Assembly: GCF_010233585.1 (NCBI RefSeq)
Contig: NZ_CP045997.1
Span: 1,480,042 to 1,527,418, forward strand
Direction: 5' to 3'
Origin: Spirosoma endbachense
GTDB lineage: Bacteria > Bacteroidota > Bacteroidia > Cytophagales > Spirosomataceae
Length of the DNA: 47,377 nt
In this document: one piece after another, positions 17,724-27,395 of the stretch
Layout of the letters: each line of letters starts with the position of its first letter
Numbering within the stretch: the stretch's first letter is position 1
Translations under genes and position numbers: made by a program
The notes under the pieces: model-generated
What the model was told of the DNA's origin: nothing
Seen by the model: only the letters and a program-made list of their open reading frames with translations
Database searches by the model: none

Positions 17724-19075
17724 AAATCGTATTTGCCAAGCCGCCGGTAGAGTGCCATCCGGGTAATACCGAGTTCCTTGGCGGCTTTGGTAATATTGCC
17801 GTGGTGTTTGTCAACGACTTTCTGAATTGTGCCTTTTTCCAGTTCCGCCAGCCGCGTCGTTTCCGGACCGGTGGACAGTGCTGTCTCGATAGGGGAGAAG
17901 AGTAAATCCTCGGGACGTAGCGTGTCGGATTCGGTCATGATGACGGCTCGCTCCAAGGTGTGCTGTAACTCCCGAACATTGCCCGGAAACCCGTAGTCTT
18001 GCAGTCGCGCCAGAGCACGACCTTCCAGCTTTGGTGTAGGCTTACCGTATTTTTCAGCATAGTGTGCCAGGAAATGAGCTGCTAATAGCCGGATGTCGTT
18101 ACCCCGCTCGCGCAAGGGGGGTAGCGTTAACTCGATCGTATTGAGCCGATAAATTAAATCTTTCCGAAATTGGTTGGTTTGTACTAACTGATAAAGTGGG
18201 GCGTTCGTGGCCGACACTATTCGAACATCGACGGCAATCGGCGTATGACTGCCCAACCGTGTAATATGACGGTTTTGCAGGGCGGTCAATAACTTGGTTT
18301 GCTGCCCAAGAGGGAGGTTGCCAATTTCATCCAGAAACAGCGTGCCACCCTGCGCGGCTTCGAACCGCCCGATGCGATCCTGCTGGGCATCGGTAAAGGC
18401 GCCTTTCACGTGCCCAAACAATTCCGACTCGAATAGACTTCCCGTCAGCGCTCCCAAATCAACCGCGACGAACGGTTCTGCAGATCGGGCTGACTGGGCG
18501 TGAATCAGCCGGGCAACCACATCTTTACCCGTACCATTTTCCCCTAAAATTAACACGTTCGCGTCAGTCGGAGAAATTTTTTCAATCTTGTACCGCAGCC
18601 CCTGCATCGCTTCAGATTCACCCAGCAGGGGCAATGCATCCACCTGGAAAGCCTGCCTGGGTGGCGTATCCGCCGACTGACGTCGGGTCAGGGCTTCCTC
18701 CAGCGAAGCGAGTAGTTTATTATTTCGCCAGGGTTTGACCAGGAAGTCGGAAGCACCGTCTTTCAACCCCCGAACCGCCAGGTCAATGTCGGCGTAAGCG
18801 GTAATAAGCAGCACCGCCGACGTGGGCGAAAGCTTGCGGACCTGTTGGAGCCAATACAAGCCTTCGTTGCCGGTGTTGACCGAACTTTGGTAGTTCATAT
18901 CGAGCAGAACGAGATCGAATCGCTCTTTCCGCAGCAGTGCCGGTAGTCGTTCGGGGTTCTTTTCGGTACGGACCGCCTTCGTTTCGGTACGCAGCAGCAT
19001 GGCCATCGAAGTCAGCACATCCGCGTCGTCGTCAACCAGCAGCACCGTGGCTTTTTTGAGCAATTGAGTAGGCAT
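17720..19075 (-). CDS. NtrC-family sigma-54-dependent response regulator
   Basis: A 451-residue activator. The receiver domain (about 8-125) has acidic pocket VDDD and the phospho-acceptor Asp59 (VLLDM). The AAA+ domain (about 150-390) has Walker A GENGTGKD (178-185), the sigma-54 contact loop as GAFTDA (225-230, a known variant of GAFTGA), Walker B GGTLFLDE (243-250) and the arginine-finger region [11 protein letters not shown] Fis-type HTH is at the end (about 425-448, [24 protein letters not shown]). It would bind upstream activating sites and open sigma-54 promoters. A good candidate site lies before the 22400 receptor gene. Confidence 0.95.
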   Translation of the reverse strand: MPTQLLKKATVLLVDDDADVLTSMAMLLRTETKAVRTEKNPERLPALLRKERFDLVLLDMNYQSSVNTGNEGLYWLQQVRKLSPTSAVLLITAYADIDLAVRGLKDGASDFLVKPWRNNKLLASLEEALTRRQSADTPPRQAFQVDALPLLGESEAMQGLRYKIEKISPTDANVLILGENGTGKDVVARLIHAQSARSAEPFVAVDLGALTGSLFESELFGHVKGAFTDAQQDRIGRFEAAQGGTLFLDEIGNLPLGQQTKLLTALQNRHITRLGSHTPIAVDVRIVSATNAPLYQLVQTNQFRKDLIYRLNTIELTLPPLRERGNDIRLLAAHFLAHYAEKYGKPTPKLEGRALARLQDYGFPGNVRELQHTLERAVIMTESDTLRPEDLLFSPIETALSTGPETTRLAELEKGTIQKVVDKHHGNITKAAKELGITRMALYRRLGKYDL

Positions 19076-19095
19076 GAAAGGGAAAAACGGTCGTG

Positions 19096-19125
19096 TTGGG
19101 TCATTGACCGAAAGAACTATATTTG
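19096..19125 (+). promoter_or_regulatory. Bacteroidota-type promoter for ABC operon
   Basis: A TTGG box at 19096-19099 and a -7 box TATATTTG (TAnnTTTG consensus) at 19118-19125 are separated by 18 bases. Transcription would begin near 19132, 36 bases before the GTG start. A short palindrome (ggtca/tgacc, 19099-19109) lies between the boxes and could be a regulator site. Confidence 0.6.
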
Positions 19126-19167
19126 AGGGGAAAGATACGCAATCCAGCGATGTAGCCCTAGGACTCC

Positions 19168-19830
19168 GTGATTGAACTCCGCCATATTCAGAAAAACTAC
19201 CGGACCGGTGCGCTCGTTACGCCCGTCATTACCAACCTGTCGTTACAAGTCCAGGCGGGCGAGTTCGTGGCCATTATGGGGCCTTCAGGATGCGGCAAAT
19301 CGACGCTGCTGAATATTTTGGGCTTGCTGGATGAGGTAGACGCAGGACAGTACCGGTTCGGGCCAACTGATGTGACTCACTTTTCTGAGCGGCAACGGGA
19401 CTTGTTTCGACATGAGCATATGGGGTTTGTGTTCCAGCAATTCAACCTGATCAGCGAACTAAGCATTTATGAAAATGTAGAATTACCCCTGGTGTATGGG
19501 GGTGTGGGGGCGGCCCTCCGGCACGAACGCGTGACCACCTTGTTGGATCAGTTTAAACTTATGCATCGACGGTACCACCGCCCGGCACAGTTGTCGGGGG
19601 GGCAGCAGCAACGGGCCGCTATTGCCCGTGCCCTGGTCAATAACCCGCCGTTGATGCTGGCCGACGAACCCACGGGCAACCTGGATTCGGCCAATCGGGA
19701 GGCCGTTATGCGCCTGTTAACCGATATTAACGAAGCGGGAACCACGGTCGTTATGGTGACGCATTCGGAACTGGACGCGCTGTATGCCCATCGGATTGTG
19801 CCAATGGTCGACGGAGAAATAAAGGTATGA
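19168..19830 (+). CDS. ABC transporter ATP-binding protein, MacB/LolD type
   Basis: A 220-residue ATPase subunit. Walker A is GPSGCGKST (about 38-46), the Q-loop is FVFQQFNLI, the signature is LSGGQQQRAAIARAL (142-156), Walker B is LMLADEPTG (162-170) and the H-loop is VMVTHS. The YENVELPL segment and small size put it in the LolD/MacB/FtsE class, which powers mechanical transmission rather than bulk transport. The start is GTG at 19168. Its stop overlaps the permease start by 4 bases. The regulator gene lies divergently just upstream. Confidence 0.95.
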   Translation: MIELRHIQKNYRTGALVTPVITNLSLQVQAGEFVAIMGPSGCGKSTLLNILGLLDEVDAGQYRFGPTDVTHFSERQRDLFRHEHMGFVFQQFNLISELSIYENVELPLVYGGVGAALRHERVTTLLDQFKLMHRRYHRPAQLSGGQQQRAAIARALVNNPPLMLADEPTGNLDSANREAVMRLLTDINEAGTTVVMVTHSELDALYAHRIVPMVDGEIKV

Positions 19831-22223
19831 GGCTATACAATGCACTCCGCAACGGGGTCAATACACTCATTCGGCACCCGGCCTACGTAGCGCTGAATGC
19901 CTTGAGCCTGGCCTTGGCCATCGGCAGTTGTCTATTGCTGTTCTGGTACATCCGCTTTCACGTGAGCGTCGACCGGTATCACCAGAAGGCGGAGCGCATC
20001 GTACGGCTCGTAACGGAAGTTCATCAGGGGGCCACGACCTACTCGTCGGGTATTGCCACACCGATTGGCCCCGCGTTGCGGCAGGATATGCCCTGGCTTA
20101 ACGCCGTAGCGATGGTCATTGGGCAGCAACACCGACCGATTCAGGTGCAGGAGCCCAACGGTCGACTAGGGGCCAAGTTTATGGAAGCCTCGACGATGGC
20201 CTACGCCGAGCCTGATCTGTTTGGCATCCTGGATTATAAATGGCTGATCGGATCGCCTAACTCCGCTTTGAAGAAACCCTTTACGGCCGTGCTCACGCAA
20301 CGATTGGCGCGCAAATACTTTGGGAAGGCAAGCCCCATCGGGCGTCGGCTGTGCATGAACAATCGGCTGGAGCTGACGGTTACCGGCCTCCTAGCCGACA
20401 TTCCCAACAATACCGATCAACCGTTCGAGTTGTTTGTCTCGTACCCCACGTTGAATTATTATGCCCACAACGGAACCCCATTGGATCAATGGGAGGGGGT
20501 GAGCTCGCAGACGCAGTGCTGGGTATTGCTGCCAACCGCTTCTGCTCTTGATCGGTTTGAACGTGCGCTCTACGCCTTTCACCGCCAGCGGAGCCCGGCT
20601 ACACTGGACACCTATCAGTACCGGGTAGTACCCCTGCTTGACCAGCACACAATCCCCAACTATTACACAGGTATTCGCCGGGACGTGCTGATCGTGCTCG
20701 GCGTTATTGGGGGGCTGTTGCTGCTGACCGCCTGCGTGAATTTCATCAACATGGCCACGGCGCAGTCGTTACGACGCGGACGCGAAATTGGTGTTCGACG
20801 GGTAATCGGAGCGACCCGCCGACGGGTTTTCTGGCAGTTCCTCGTCGAAACGGGCTTGATTACGAGCCTGGCTGCGGGGGTGGCCATCGTGCTGGCTTAC
20901 ACATTCCTTCCCGTACTTCGAAAATGGACCCAAACGCCCGTACCGTTTACCATGAGTGTGCACACCTGGGCGTTTCTGCTGAGCCTGGTGGGCCTCGCTA
21001 CCATTGGCGCTGGCACGTATCCCGGTCTGGTGCTAGCGGGGTTCAGGCCGGCGTTGGTACTCAAGGGGCAGGCCATACAGCAGCAAATTCGGGGATTATC
21101 GTTACGTCGGCTGCTAGTGGTGGGGCAGTTAGCCATCAACATGGGGTTCACCATAGCGGTAGTCGTGATGAGCCGTCAACTGACGTTTTGGCTCCGGGCT
21201 AATTCAGGGTTCAATGCTAGCAATCGGGTGTCCATACCCGTGCAGATGCCACTTGCGACTGACTTAAGCAGTTTTAAACGGGATTTACTACGCATACCTG
21301 GGGTGGAGGCCGTTAGTTTTAGCGACAATGCGCCTGTTGGTGGCATCACTAACACTTATTATGTACGGTTTGCTAACCGCCCTCAGGTAGAACCCTTCCA
21401 GATGATTACCTTCCCCGTTGATTCATCGTATATGGGGTTCTATAACATACCATTGGTGGCGGGTCGTCCCTTACCCGATAGGGATACCACGACTGGATTT
21501 TTGATCAACGAAACCGCCCTTCACATGCTGGGATTTACCGCACCAGCAGAGGTGATCGGTCGCACGTTAACGATACCCTATACCCCGGAAATTGTTAAAC
21601 CTATTTTGGGCGTTGTGCAGGACTGGCGACAGGCCAGCTTCAAAAAACCCGTACAGCCGATGGTGCTCTACACCAGCCGAGGTAATTATAGCAGTTGCCA
21701 CCTGCATCTGAAACCGGCCCATCAAGCGGCAACGTTGGCCCGCGTGCAGACCATCTGGAACCGCTATTTCCCTGCGGCTGTTTACGGCGAATTGCATCTG
21801 GATGTGGTGATTAGCGATTTTTACGCCGAAGAGGCCGAGCAACTCCGTTTTGTACAGCTGGCTGCCGGGGTAGCGATTGCCATCGGCTCGGTAGGCCTGT
21901 TAGGATTAATTGTTTTCCTGACCAGCCGCCGTACGCGGGAAATTGCGATTCGAAAAGCACTGGGTGCTTCTGAAGGCGCTATTGTCTGGCTCTTTCTGCG
22001 GGAGTTTATTTACCTGCTTGCAGTAGCGTTTGCTCTGGCCGCTCCGGTAGTTTGGTGGCTGATGCATCGATGGCTGAATCACTACGCAACCAGTATCCCG
22101 CTAACGCCCGATCTGTTGTTCACGGGTCTGGTATTGGTCTCGCTGACTACGTTGCTGACTATCGGTTTTCACACCCTCCGGATCGCGCTGGCCAATCCTG
22201 CCCAGGCGTTGCGAACGGAATAA
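19827..22223 (+). CDS. FtsX/MacB-type ABC transporter permease
   Basis: A 798-residue inner-membrane protein with the duplicated layout common in Bacteroidota. Helix 1 is at about 20-43, then comes a MacB-type periplasmic domain (about 50-285) and an FtsX helix set (about 286-410, with CVNFINMATAQSLRRGREIGVRRVIGATR). A second unit has helix about 428-447, a periplasmic domain and an FtsX set from about 680 (VFLTSRRTREIAIRKALGAS) to 795. The REIGVRR.IGA and REIAIRKALGA motifs are the coupling helices that contact the ATPase. Such pairs transmit force to the periplasm and act in lipoprotein release, toxin or peptide efflux, or envelope stress sensing. The exact cargo is unknown. Confidence 0.94.
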   Translation: MRLYNALRNGVNTLIRHPAYVALNALSLALAIGSCLLLFWYIRFHVSVDRYHQKAERIVRLVTEVHQGATTYSSGIATPIGPALRQDMPWLNAVAMVIGQQHRPIQVQEPNGRLGAKFMEASTMAYAEPDLFGILDYKWLIGSPNSALKKPFTAVLTQRLARKYFGKASPIGRRLCMNNRLELTVTGLLADIPNNTDQPFELFVSYPTLNYYAHNGTPLDQWEGVSSQTQCWVLLPTASALDRFERALYAFHRQRSPATLDTYQYRVVPLLDQHTIPNYYTGIRRDVLIVLGVIGGLLLLTACVNFINMATAQSLRRGREIGVRRVIGATRRRVFWQFLVETGLITSLAAGVAIVLAYTFLPVLRKWTQTPVPFTMSVHTWAFLLSLVGLATIGAGTYPGLVLAGFRPALVLKGQAIQQQIRGLSLRRLLVVGQLAINMGFTIAVVVMSRQLTFWLRANSGFNASNRVSIPVQMPLATDLSSFKRDLLRIPGVEAVSFSDNAPVGGITNTYYVRFANRPQVEPFQMITFPVDSSYMGFYNIPLVAGRPLPDRDTTTGFLINETALHMLGFTAPAEVIGRTLTIPYTPEIVKPILGVVQDWRQASFKKPVQPMVLYTSRGNYSSCHLHLKPAHQAATLARVQTIWNRYFPAAVYGELHLDVVISDFYAEEAEQLRFVQLAAGVAIAIGSVGLLGLIVFLTSRRTREIAIRKALGASEGAIVWLFLREFIYLLAVAFALAAPVVWWLMHRWLNHYATSIPLTPDLLFTGLVLVSLTTLLTIGFHTLRIALANPAQALRTE

Positions 22224-22269
22224 TGGCTGAGAATCCGGCATAAAGGGCCAGAATATACTTGCTCAATTA

Positions 22270-22299
22270 CGAACAACAACTGTTCGTTTTCGAACAGTT
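22270..22299 (+). promoter_or_regulatory. Candidate activator-binding array (CGAACA half-sites)
   Basis: Three half-sites occur in 30 bases: CGAACA (22270-22275), TGTTCG (22281-22286) and CGAACA (22291-22296). The last two form a perfect 22-bp inverted repeat (aactgttcg, tttt, cgaacagtt, 22278-22299). The array lies about 50 bases before the -24 element of the candidate sigma-54 promoter, the right distance for an NtrC-type enhancer. Confidence 0.65.
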
Positions 22300-22348
22300 T
22301 TCAGAGAGCAAAAAAAATAAAATACTTACTATTAGGTAGTTATGCGGT

Positions 22349-22364
22349 TGGCACGCCCATTGGT
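22349..22364 (+). promoter_or_regulatory. Candidate sigma-54 promoter
   Basis: TGGCACG (22349-22355), four bases, then TTGGT (22360-22364). The -24 element is perfect and the spacing is exact; the -12 element TTGC(A/T) has one mismatch (G for C). Transcription would start near 22375, about 25 bases before the ATG at 22400. Confidence 0.65.
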
Positions 22365-22399
22365 CTGGATAAAGCATGGAAATAGTCCACGCACAGATC

Positions 22400-24811
22400 A
22401 TGAAGACATTCGTTATACTCACCGGTTTCTTGTCCGCCTGTTTCACTAGTTTTGGACAACTGGGCGAACTGAAAGGACGTGTTACAGACGGTAACCAAAA
22501 ACCCGTTGAATACGCAACAGCCTTGGTCTTGTCGGCGGCTGATTCGTCAATGGTAAAGGGTGGGCTGACTGATACGACAGGCCGCTTCGCTATCAATAGT
22601 TTGCCTCTGGGAGCGTATCGGCTGCGGATTACGGCACTGGGATTTGCGTCCTTCACGAGTCAGTTCATCATGGTATCGAGTCATGAGTCCGTTATGGATG
22701 TAGGGTCGATTCGTCTAACTGCGGAAAGTAAGAATCTGGGTGAAATAATCGTCAAAGGCGAACGCCCCGTGGTGGAGCAGTCAATGGGGAAACTGGTGCT
22801 CAACGTAACCAACTCGTTTTTCAAAACCGCCACCAATGCGCTCGATGTGTTACGACGCGCACCGGGTCTGCTAGTCAATCAGGATGGCGCTATTTCCGTT
22901 AAAGGGCAGTATACGCCGGTGGTGTACATCGACGGTAAGCAATTGCCGCTGACGGCGGACGAACTGCGGGGCCTGGCGGCCTCCGATATTGACCAGGTGG
23001 AAGTCATTACCAATGCATCGGCTCAGTTCGACGGGGAGACGCGGGCGGTGATCAACATCAAACTGAAACGGGACAAAGCCTTGGGTTGGAAAGGCAGTCT
23101 GTACAGTGGTTATCGGCAGAATCAACGCTATACCGGGGGCGAAGTGGGGGGCAGTGCGACCTACAAAACCAAGCAGTGGGCTTATTATGGGCGGGTCGGC
23201 TATAGCCTTTCGAATGATTACCTGCTGGGACTAGGTCGCCGGGTGGTGCAGTCATCAACCGGACGCACGGAATTTAACAACGACCAACTGTACAAGTGGA
23301 CCTCGAAACCACTCACGTACCAGTTTTCGGCTGATTTGACGGCTAACGCTAGTCATCAATTCGGGGTGTTGGTCAAAGGCAATGCTACGGCCAGCACCGA
23401 TCAGCTAACGAACCTCAACCAACAAACGGATTACGCCAACGAAAGGGTGAACACAGTGTTGCTACAAACCCTCAATGTCAATCAGTCGCGTAATCAAAGC
23501 GTTGCGATTGACCTCAATTACAAAGGTAAGCTCAACGAAAGAGGGGATGAACTGACGGTTTTTCTGGACTATGCCTCCTACAATACGCAGAAAGGGCAAG
23601 ACTTTCGCAACGATTACCGGTCGTTTGAGGGTATCGCTCAGCGGTCTCCGATGGTGATGAGAGGCCAGTTTCCCAGTACGATTCGTATTCGGTCGTTCCG
23701 CGCCGATTATAGTCACCCGTTCGGTAAAATGGGTAAGTTCGAGGCTGGTACCAAACTGACCTGGACCACCACCGACAGCGACCTCCGTTATGATACCTTA
23801 GCCGCTGAGGGCTTCGTGTTCGACCCTTCGCGCAGCAACCACTTTCTGTACGACGAAAAAATCACGGCGGCCTATGCGCAACTAAGCCAGGAATGGGGTA
23901 ACACGCAACTGCAAGCGGGTTTACGCGTCGAAAACACCCGCTCGGTGGGCAATTCGCTGACCTTGAATAATAGCGTGGACCGGTCGTATTTCCGCTGGTT
24001 ACCAAGTGTGAAGGTGCAACAGAAATTAAGTGAAACCGACATGGTATCGGCCGGCTTTTCCCGGAAAATGCGTCGGCCGGCGTTTTGGGAGCTGAACCCG
24101 TTTACGCTCTACGTCGACCCGTACATGTACACCGAAGGAAACCCGTTCTTGCTGCCCGTAACCAACAATACACTTGATTTGACGTACACGCACCGCGACG
24201 TTACGTTTAGCCTAAACTATACCCTCGACAAAGATGTATTCGTGCAACTGCCAATTCAGGACGACCAGACGAAGATTGTCCGCTACACTCGGGTTAATCT
24301 GGATACCCAGCGGAGAGCCTGGTTTGACGTGGCGGTGACGCACGCCCTAACAAAATGGTGGAAAACGCAGCACTATGCCCAGCTGCAATACGCGCAAACG
24401 CAATCAGCGTACCCAACGGGCGGGCTGATTAACACGCAGGCCTGGAGTTATTACCTCGATGGTCGTCATACATTTACGCTGGGGAAGGGATACAACCTGG
24501 ACTTGAGTTACTATTACAGTTCGCCCAGTGCCAGCTATATCTACACGGTAGCCTCCAACGGCACCCTTTCGCTGGGTTTGCAAAAGTCGGTGCTGAAAGG
24601 GCGGGGTAACCTGCAAATCAATGCGAACGACCTGCTTAACACGTACCGGGAGCTATTCTATGGCCAGTTCGCCAACCTGGACGTCTGGACTTTGCAGAAG
24701 CGCAACAGCCGCCAACTAACCCTTCGCTTCACGTATACTTTTGGCCGGTCTACTTTCAACCGCAACAACCGAAACTCGGGAAGTGCGGAAGAGGAAGGCC
24801 GTGCCCGATAA
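22400..24811 (+). CDS. TonB-dependent receptor, OMP_b-brl_3 family
   Basis: An 803-residue outer-membrane protein. A signal peptide (MKTFVILTGFLSACFTSFGQ) is followed by a carboxypeptidase-regulatory-like domain (about 24-105, LKGRVTDGNQKPVEYATALV...DTTGRFAINSLPLGAYRLRI), a plug (about 115-225, NALDVLRRAPGLLVNQDGAISVKG...VVYIDGKQL, DIDQVEVITNASAQFDGE) and a beta-barrel of the OMP_b-brl_3 type that ends in aromatic strands (FTYTFGRSTFNR). The ATG at 22400 is chosen over 22376 because the signal peptide begins there. It probably heads an operon with the protease 24 bases downstream. Unlike SusC it has no SusD partner. It could import a peptide or siderophore, or act in export or sensing. Confidence 0.93.
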   Translation: MKTFVILTGFLSACFTSFGQLGELKGRVTDGNQKPVEYATALVLSAADSSMVKGGLTDTTGRFAINSLPLGAYRLRITALGFASFTSQFIMVSSHESVMDVGSIRLTAESKNLGEIIVKGERPVVEQSMGKLVLNVTNSFFKTATNALDVLRRAPGLLVNQDGAISVKGQYTPVVYIDGKQLPLTADELRGLAASDIDQVEVITNASAQFDGETRAVINIKLKRDKALGWKGSLYSGYRQNQRYTGGEVGGSATYKTKQWAYYGRVGYSLSNDYLLGLGRRVVQSSTGRTEFNNDQLYKWTSKPLTYQFSADLTANASHQFGVLVKGNATASTDQLTNLNQQTDYANERVNTVLLQTLNVNQSRNQSVAIDLNYKGKLNERGDELTVFLDYASYNTQKGQDFRNDYRSFEGIAQRSPMVMRGQFPSTIRIRSFRADYSHPFGKMGKFEAGTKLTWTTTDSDLRYDTLAAEGFVFDPSRSNHFLYDEKITAAYAQLSQEWGNTQLQAGLRVENTRSVGNSLTLNNSVDRSYFRWLPSVKVQQKLSETDMVSAGFSRKMRRPAFWELNPFTLYVDPYMYTEGNPFLLPVTNNTLDLTYTHRDVTFSLNYTLDKDVFVQLPIQDDQTKIVRYTRVNLDTQRRAWFDVAVTHALTKWWKTQHYAQLQYAQTQSAYPTGGLINTQAWSYYLDGRHTFTLGKGYNLDLSYYYSSPSASYIYTVASNGTLSLGLQKSVLKGRGNLQINANDLLNTYRELFYGQFANLDVWTLQKRNSRQLTLRFTYTFGRSTFNRNNRNSGSAEEEGRAR

Positions 24812-24835
24812 CCTGTTTTTATAACCCCATCTACC

Positions 24836-26269
24836 ATGAAAATCGTACAAACACTGCTGCTTACTTCGTTGCTTATTCTAACGAGCCAATTCCTTCGCGC
24901 CCAAGACCGTAGCGTCAATTTGTCCGATGCGGAGAAAATCGCGGGCCTGTCGAAATTCTGGTCCGAAGCGAGCTACAACTTTGCTTACTTCGACAAAACG
25001 AACATCAACTGGGACAGTACGTACCAAGCGTTTATTCCGCAGGTGTTAGCGACCCAAACCACGTATGAATACTACCGAACCCTCGAACGGTTTTGCGCTT
25101 TACTCAAAGACGGACACACCAACATCAACGCGCCTTGGTCACTCTACGGGTATTCAACGTATGTGCCGTTGCGCTTCGTAATGATCGACCAGAAACCGTA
25201 CGTGACGCGGGTGCTGAACGGATTGTCGGACAGCGTGCCGGTTGGTTCCGAACTGCTCACGGTAAAGGGCCAGCCGGTACAGCAGTACCTGGATAAAGAG
25301 GTCTTTCCTTACATCGCCTCATCGACCGAACAGCAAAAATGGAATACGGCCCTGATGCAATTTTGGCGTGCTACCACTGACACGACGACGAGTTACCCGA
25401 TGACATTCCGCACCCCCAAAGGGCAGACGATTTCATTCAACTCCCGGCTATTCTCCCAACGCGAACGCGACGGGTCGAAGTGGGTGCTGGGTGACGGAAC
25501 CAGCCCGGCCAAATCACAACTATCGCGGCTAACCATGCTCCCCGGTAATATCGCTCATGTCGAACTGAACAGCTTTGGCGAGGAAAAAATCGTTGACGAG
25601 TTCAAAGCGATGTTGCCCCAGCTCCGCACGGCCAAGGGTATCATTCTCGACATTCGACAAAATGGGGGTGGAGACACCGGAATCGGGGCTGAAATTCTAA
25701 AATACTTTACCACCGAAAAGCGGCTAATTGGCTCAGCCTGGCGTACCCGCGAGCATCGGCCTGCATTTAAAGCCTGGGGTTCCTACTACGCTACCCAGAA
25801 GTTGGACTCGGCCCGTGCCAAAAATGAGTTCTACCAGCGGGCGTTGAAAACCGCCAAAGGTGATTTCTGGTACAAAGGCGACACGATGACCTTTGATAAC
25901 TCGATCCGTGAACCTAAGCTACTCGTCCCGGTGATGGTACTGGCCGGCAGCAATACCGGCTCGGCCGCTGAAGATTTTTTAATTCTGATTCGTCAGTTAA
26001 AAACAACCCGGATTCCGATTATCGGTGAGCCGTCGATGGGTACAACCGGTCAGCCCTTATCGTTTTCCTTGCCCGGTGGTGGGTCGGCCCGCGTCTGCAC
26101 CAAACGCGACACCTACGCCGATGGCACTGACTTCGTGGGTGTAGGGGTAAAACCTGATGTTGTGGTGAAACCTACCGTGCAGAGCCTGATTACCGGCAAC
26201 GATGTGGTGCTGGAGCGGGCCGTGGCTATGCTTACTGGCAAGACTTCACTGGCTAATCAAAGTAAATGA
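24836..26269 (+). CDS. Secreted S41-family serine peptidase
   Basis: A 477-residue exported protease. The signal peptide is about 1-22 (LLTSLLILTSQFLRAQ). An N-terminal helical unit (AGLSKFWSEASYNFAYFDK..NWDSTY) and the KDGHTNI motif (91-97) are followed by a PDZ-like domain (about 105-205) and the catalytic core with LDIRQNGGGDTG (271-282) and the nucleophile region LAGSNTGSAAEDF, Ser376. GEPSMGTTGQPLSFSLPGG and GVGVKPDVVV are typical C-terminal elements. S41 enzymes use a Ser-Lys dyad or related triad. It likely cleaves periplasmic or surface peptides. It is between the receptor and the DUF2807 gene, which overlaps its stop by 4 bases. Confidence 0.94.
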   Translation: MKIVQTLLLTSLLILTSQFLRAQDRSVNLSDAEKIAGLSKFWSEASYNFAYFDKTNINWDSTYQAFIPQVLATQTTYEYYRTLERFCALLKDGHTNINAPWSLYGYSTYVPLRFVMIDQKPYVTRVLNGLSDSVPVGSELLTVKGQPVQQYLDKEVFPYIASSTEQQKWNTALMQFWRATTDTTTSYPMTFRTPKGQTISFNSRLFSQRERDGSKWVLGDGTSPAKSQLSRLTMLPGNIAHVELNSFGEEKIVDEFKAMLPQLRTAKGIILDIRQNGGGDTGIGAEILKYFTTEKRLIGSAWRTREHRPAFKAWGSYYATQKLDSARAKNEFYQRALKTAKGDFWYKGDTMTFDNSIREPKLLVPVMVLAGSNTGSAAEDFLILIRQLKTTRIPIIGEPSMGTTGQPLSFSLPGGGSARVCTKRDTYADGTDFVGVGVKPDVVVKPTVQSLITGNDVVLERAVAMLTGKTSLANQSK

Positions 26270-27015
26270 AACGAAGAATCATGAATACTGTACGCACACT
26301 CATTATCAGCGCGTTATTCGCCTGTTACCAGCCCTTGTGGGCCCAAATTAAAAATTCTGGGGATGGCCTTGTCGGCAATGGGAAGATTGTCAGCGAAGAG
26401 CGTACCCTGGAACCATACGACCGGCTCCTGGTTGATTTCGCCGTCAAGGTACGCATCACCCAGGGCGATCCAGCCAAGGCAGAACTCGAAGGCGAACAGA
26501 ACGTGCTTCCTTACGTGACGGTTTCGGTTAATAAGGGGGAATTAACCATCGGCTTATCGCGTACAACTAAATTTAAGGAAACGAAACCAATTACCGTAAC
26601 CATTCACCGGGCTACGTTGCAGGCAATCAACGCAAAAACCGCCTGCGCCATTACCTCCGATTTACCCATCAACTCGGAAGGGCTGACAGTTATGCTTGAC
26701 GAAGCCTCTACACTAACCACCCCGTTGGCTGTTCAGCAACTCACGGTTGATCTGGCAGCGGCTTCGTCGGTAGCTTTCCAGGGAAAAACGCAAACTGCCG
26801 TTTTACGACTGGATGCAGCCAGCCGCGTAGCAGCAGCCGACCTGACAATAGCTAAAGCGGAGTTGACTCTGAATGGAGCGAGCCACGCGATTATTCACGT
26901 AATCGAAACCTTATCAGCTTCAGCAGATGGCGTCAGTACGATAAAGTACTCCGGAAATCCAACCATAACTTCACAACGGGCAACGGGCTTGTCGAAAATA
27001 AAACATACGAATTAG
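26266..27015 (+). CDS. DUF2807 head-GIN domain protein
   Basis: A 249-residue exported protein with signal peptide about 6-26 (TVRTLIISALFACYQPLWAQ). The rest is a right-handed beta-helix-like head-GIN (DUF2807) domain: the opening VSEERTLEPYDRLLVDFAVKVRITQGDPAKAELEGEQNVLPYVTV and the repeated L.(I/V)..A...L....A.S segments are characteristic. It is translationally coupled to the S41 gene by ATGA overlap; a second ATG lies five codons on. These proteins often accompany envelope-stress or lipoprotein systems in Bacteroidota, but a biochemical role is not established. Confidence 0.9.
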   Translation: MKRRIMNTVRTLIISALFACYQPLWAQIKNSGDGLVGNGKIVSEERTLEPYDRLLVDFAVKVRITQGDPAKAELEGEQNVLPYVTVSVNKGELTIGLSRTTKFKETKPITVTIHRATLQAINAKTACAITSDLPINSEGLTVMLDEASTLTTPLAVQQLTVDLAAASSVAFQGKTQTAVLRLDAASRVAAADLTIAKAELTLNGASHAIIHVIETLSASADGVSTIKYSGNPTITSQRATGLSKIKHTN

Positions 27016-27395
27016 ATCCGTTTTTACAATACTATATACTACGAATTAAATTGGATAGTTATTAACGCAACTCAGCAAGTCCTAGCCATGGCGCCTTAAC
27101 TTGTTCTTTAGCTACGGGTCGTTCAGTATAGCGCACTTTTTCATAAAAATACCACCGTAGTAGCACCCGCCAAAGCTTGGCTTTGATAGAATGTCTTTCA
27201 CTAATTCTAATGAGCGTATCTTTGAAAATATACAATTTTTAATGATCGAAATTCTGTACAGCTTAATAAGCTGTTACTTCAATAAATACAATTAACTGTC
27301 GTGTTCATTTCGTTCACGAAAACCCTTCTCTAGTAGAACTCTTACAATTACATGTCAAACAATTTTTAAATTAGTCCTAACCCAATCGTATTCCT
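27016..27395. other. Intergenic, possible partial third copy of repeat A/B
   Basis: No gene is seen. The sequence around 27281-27329 (ends in cgttcacgaaaaccctt) matches repeats A and B at the same internal spacing between a TAC and the TCGTCCACGAAAACGCTT-like block, about 16 of 18 in the block, then diverges. It is a possible 5' partial third copy, upstream of the UPF0158 gene. Confidence 0.35.
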
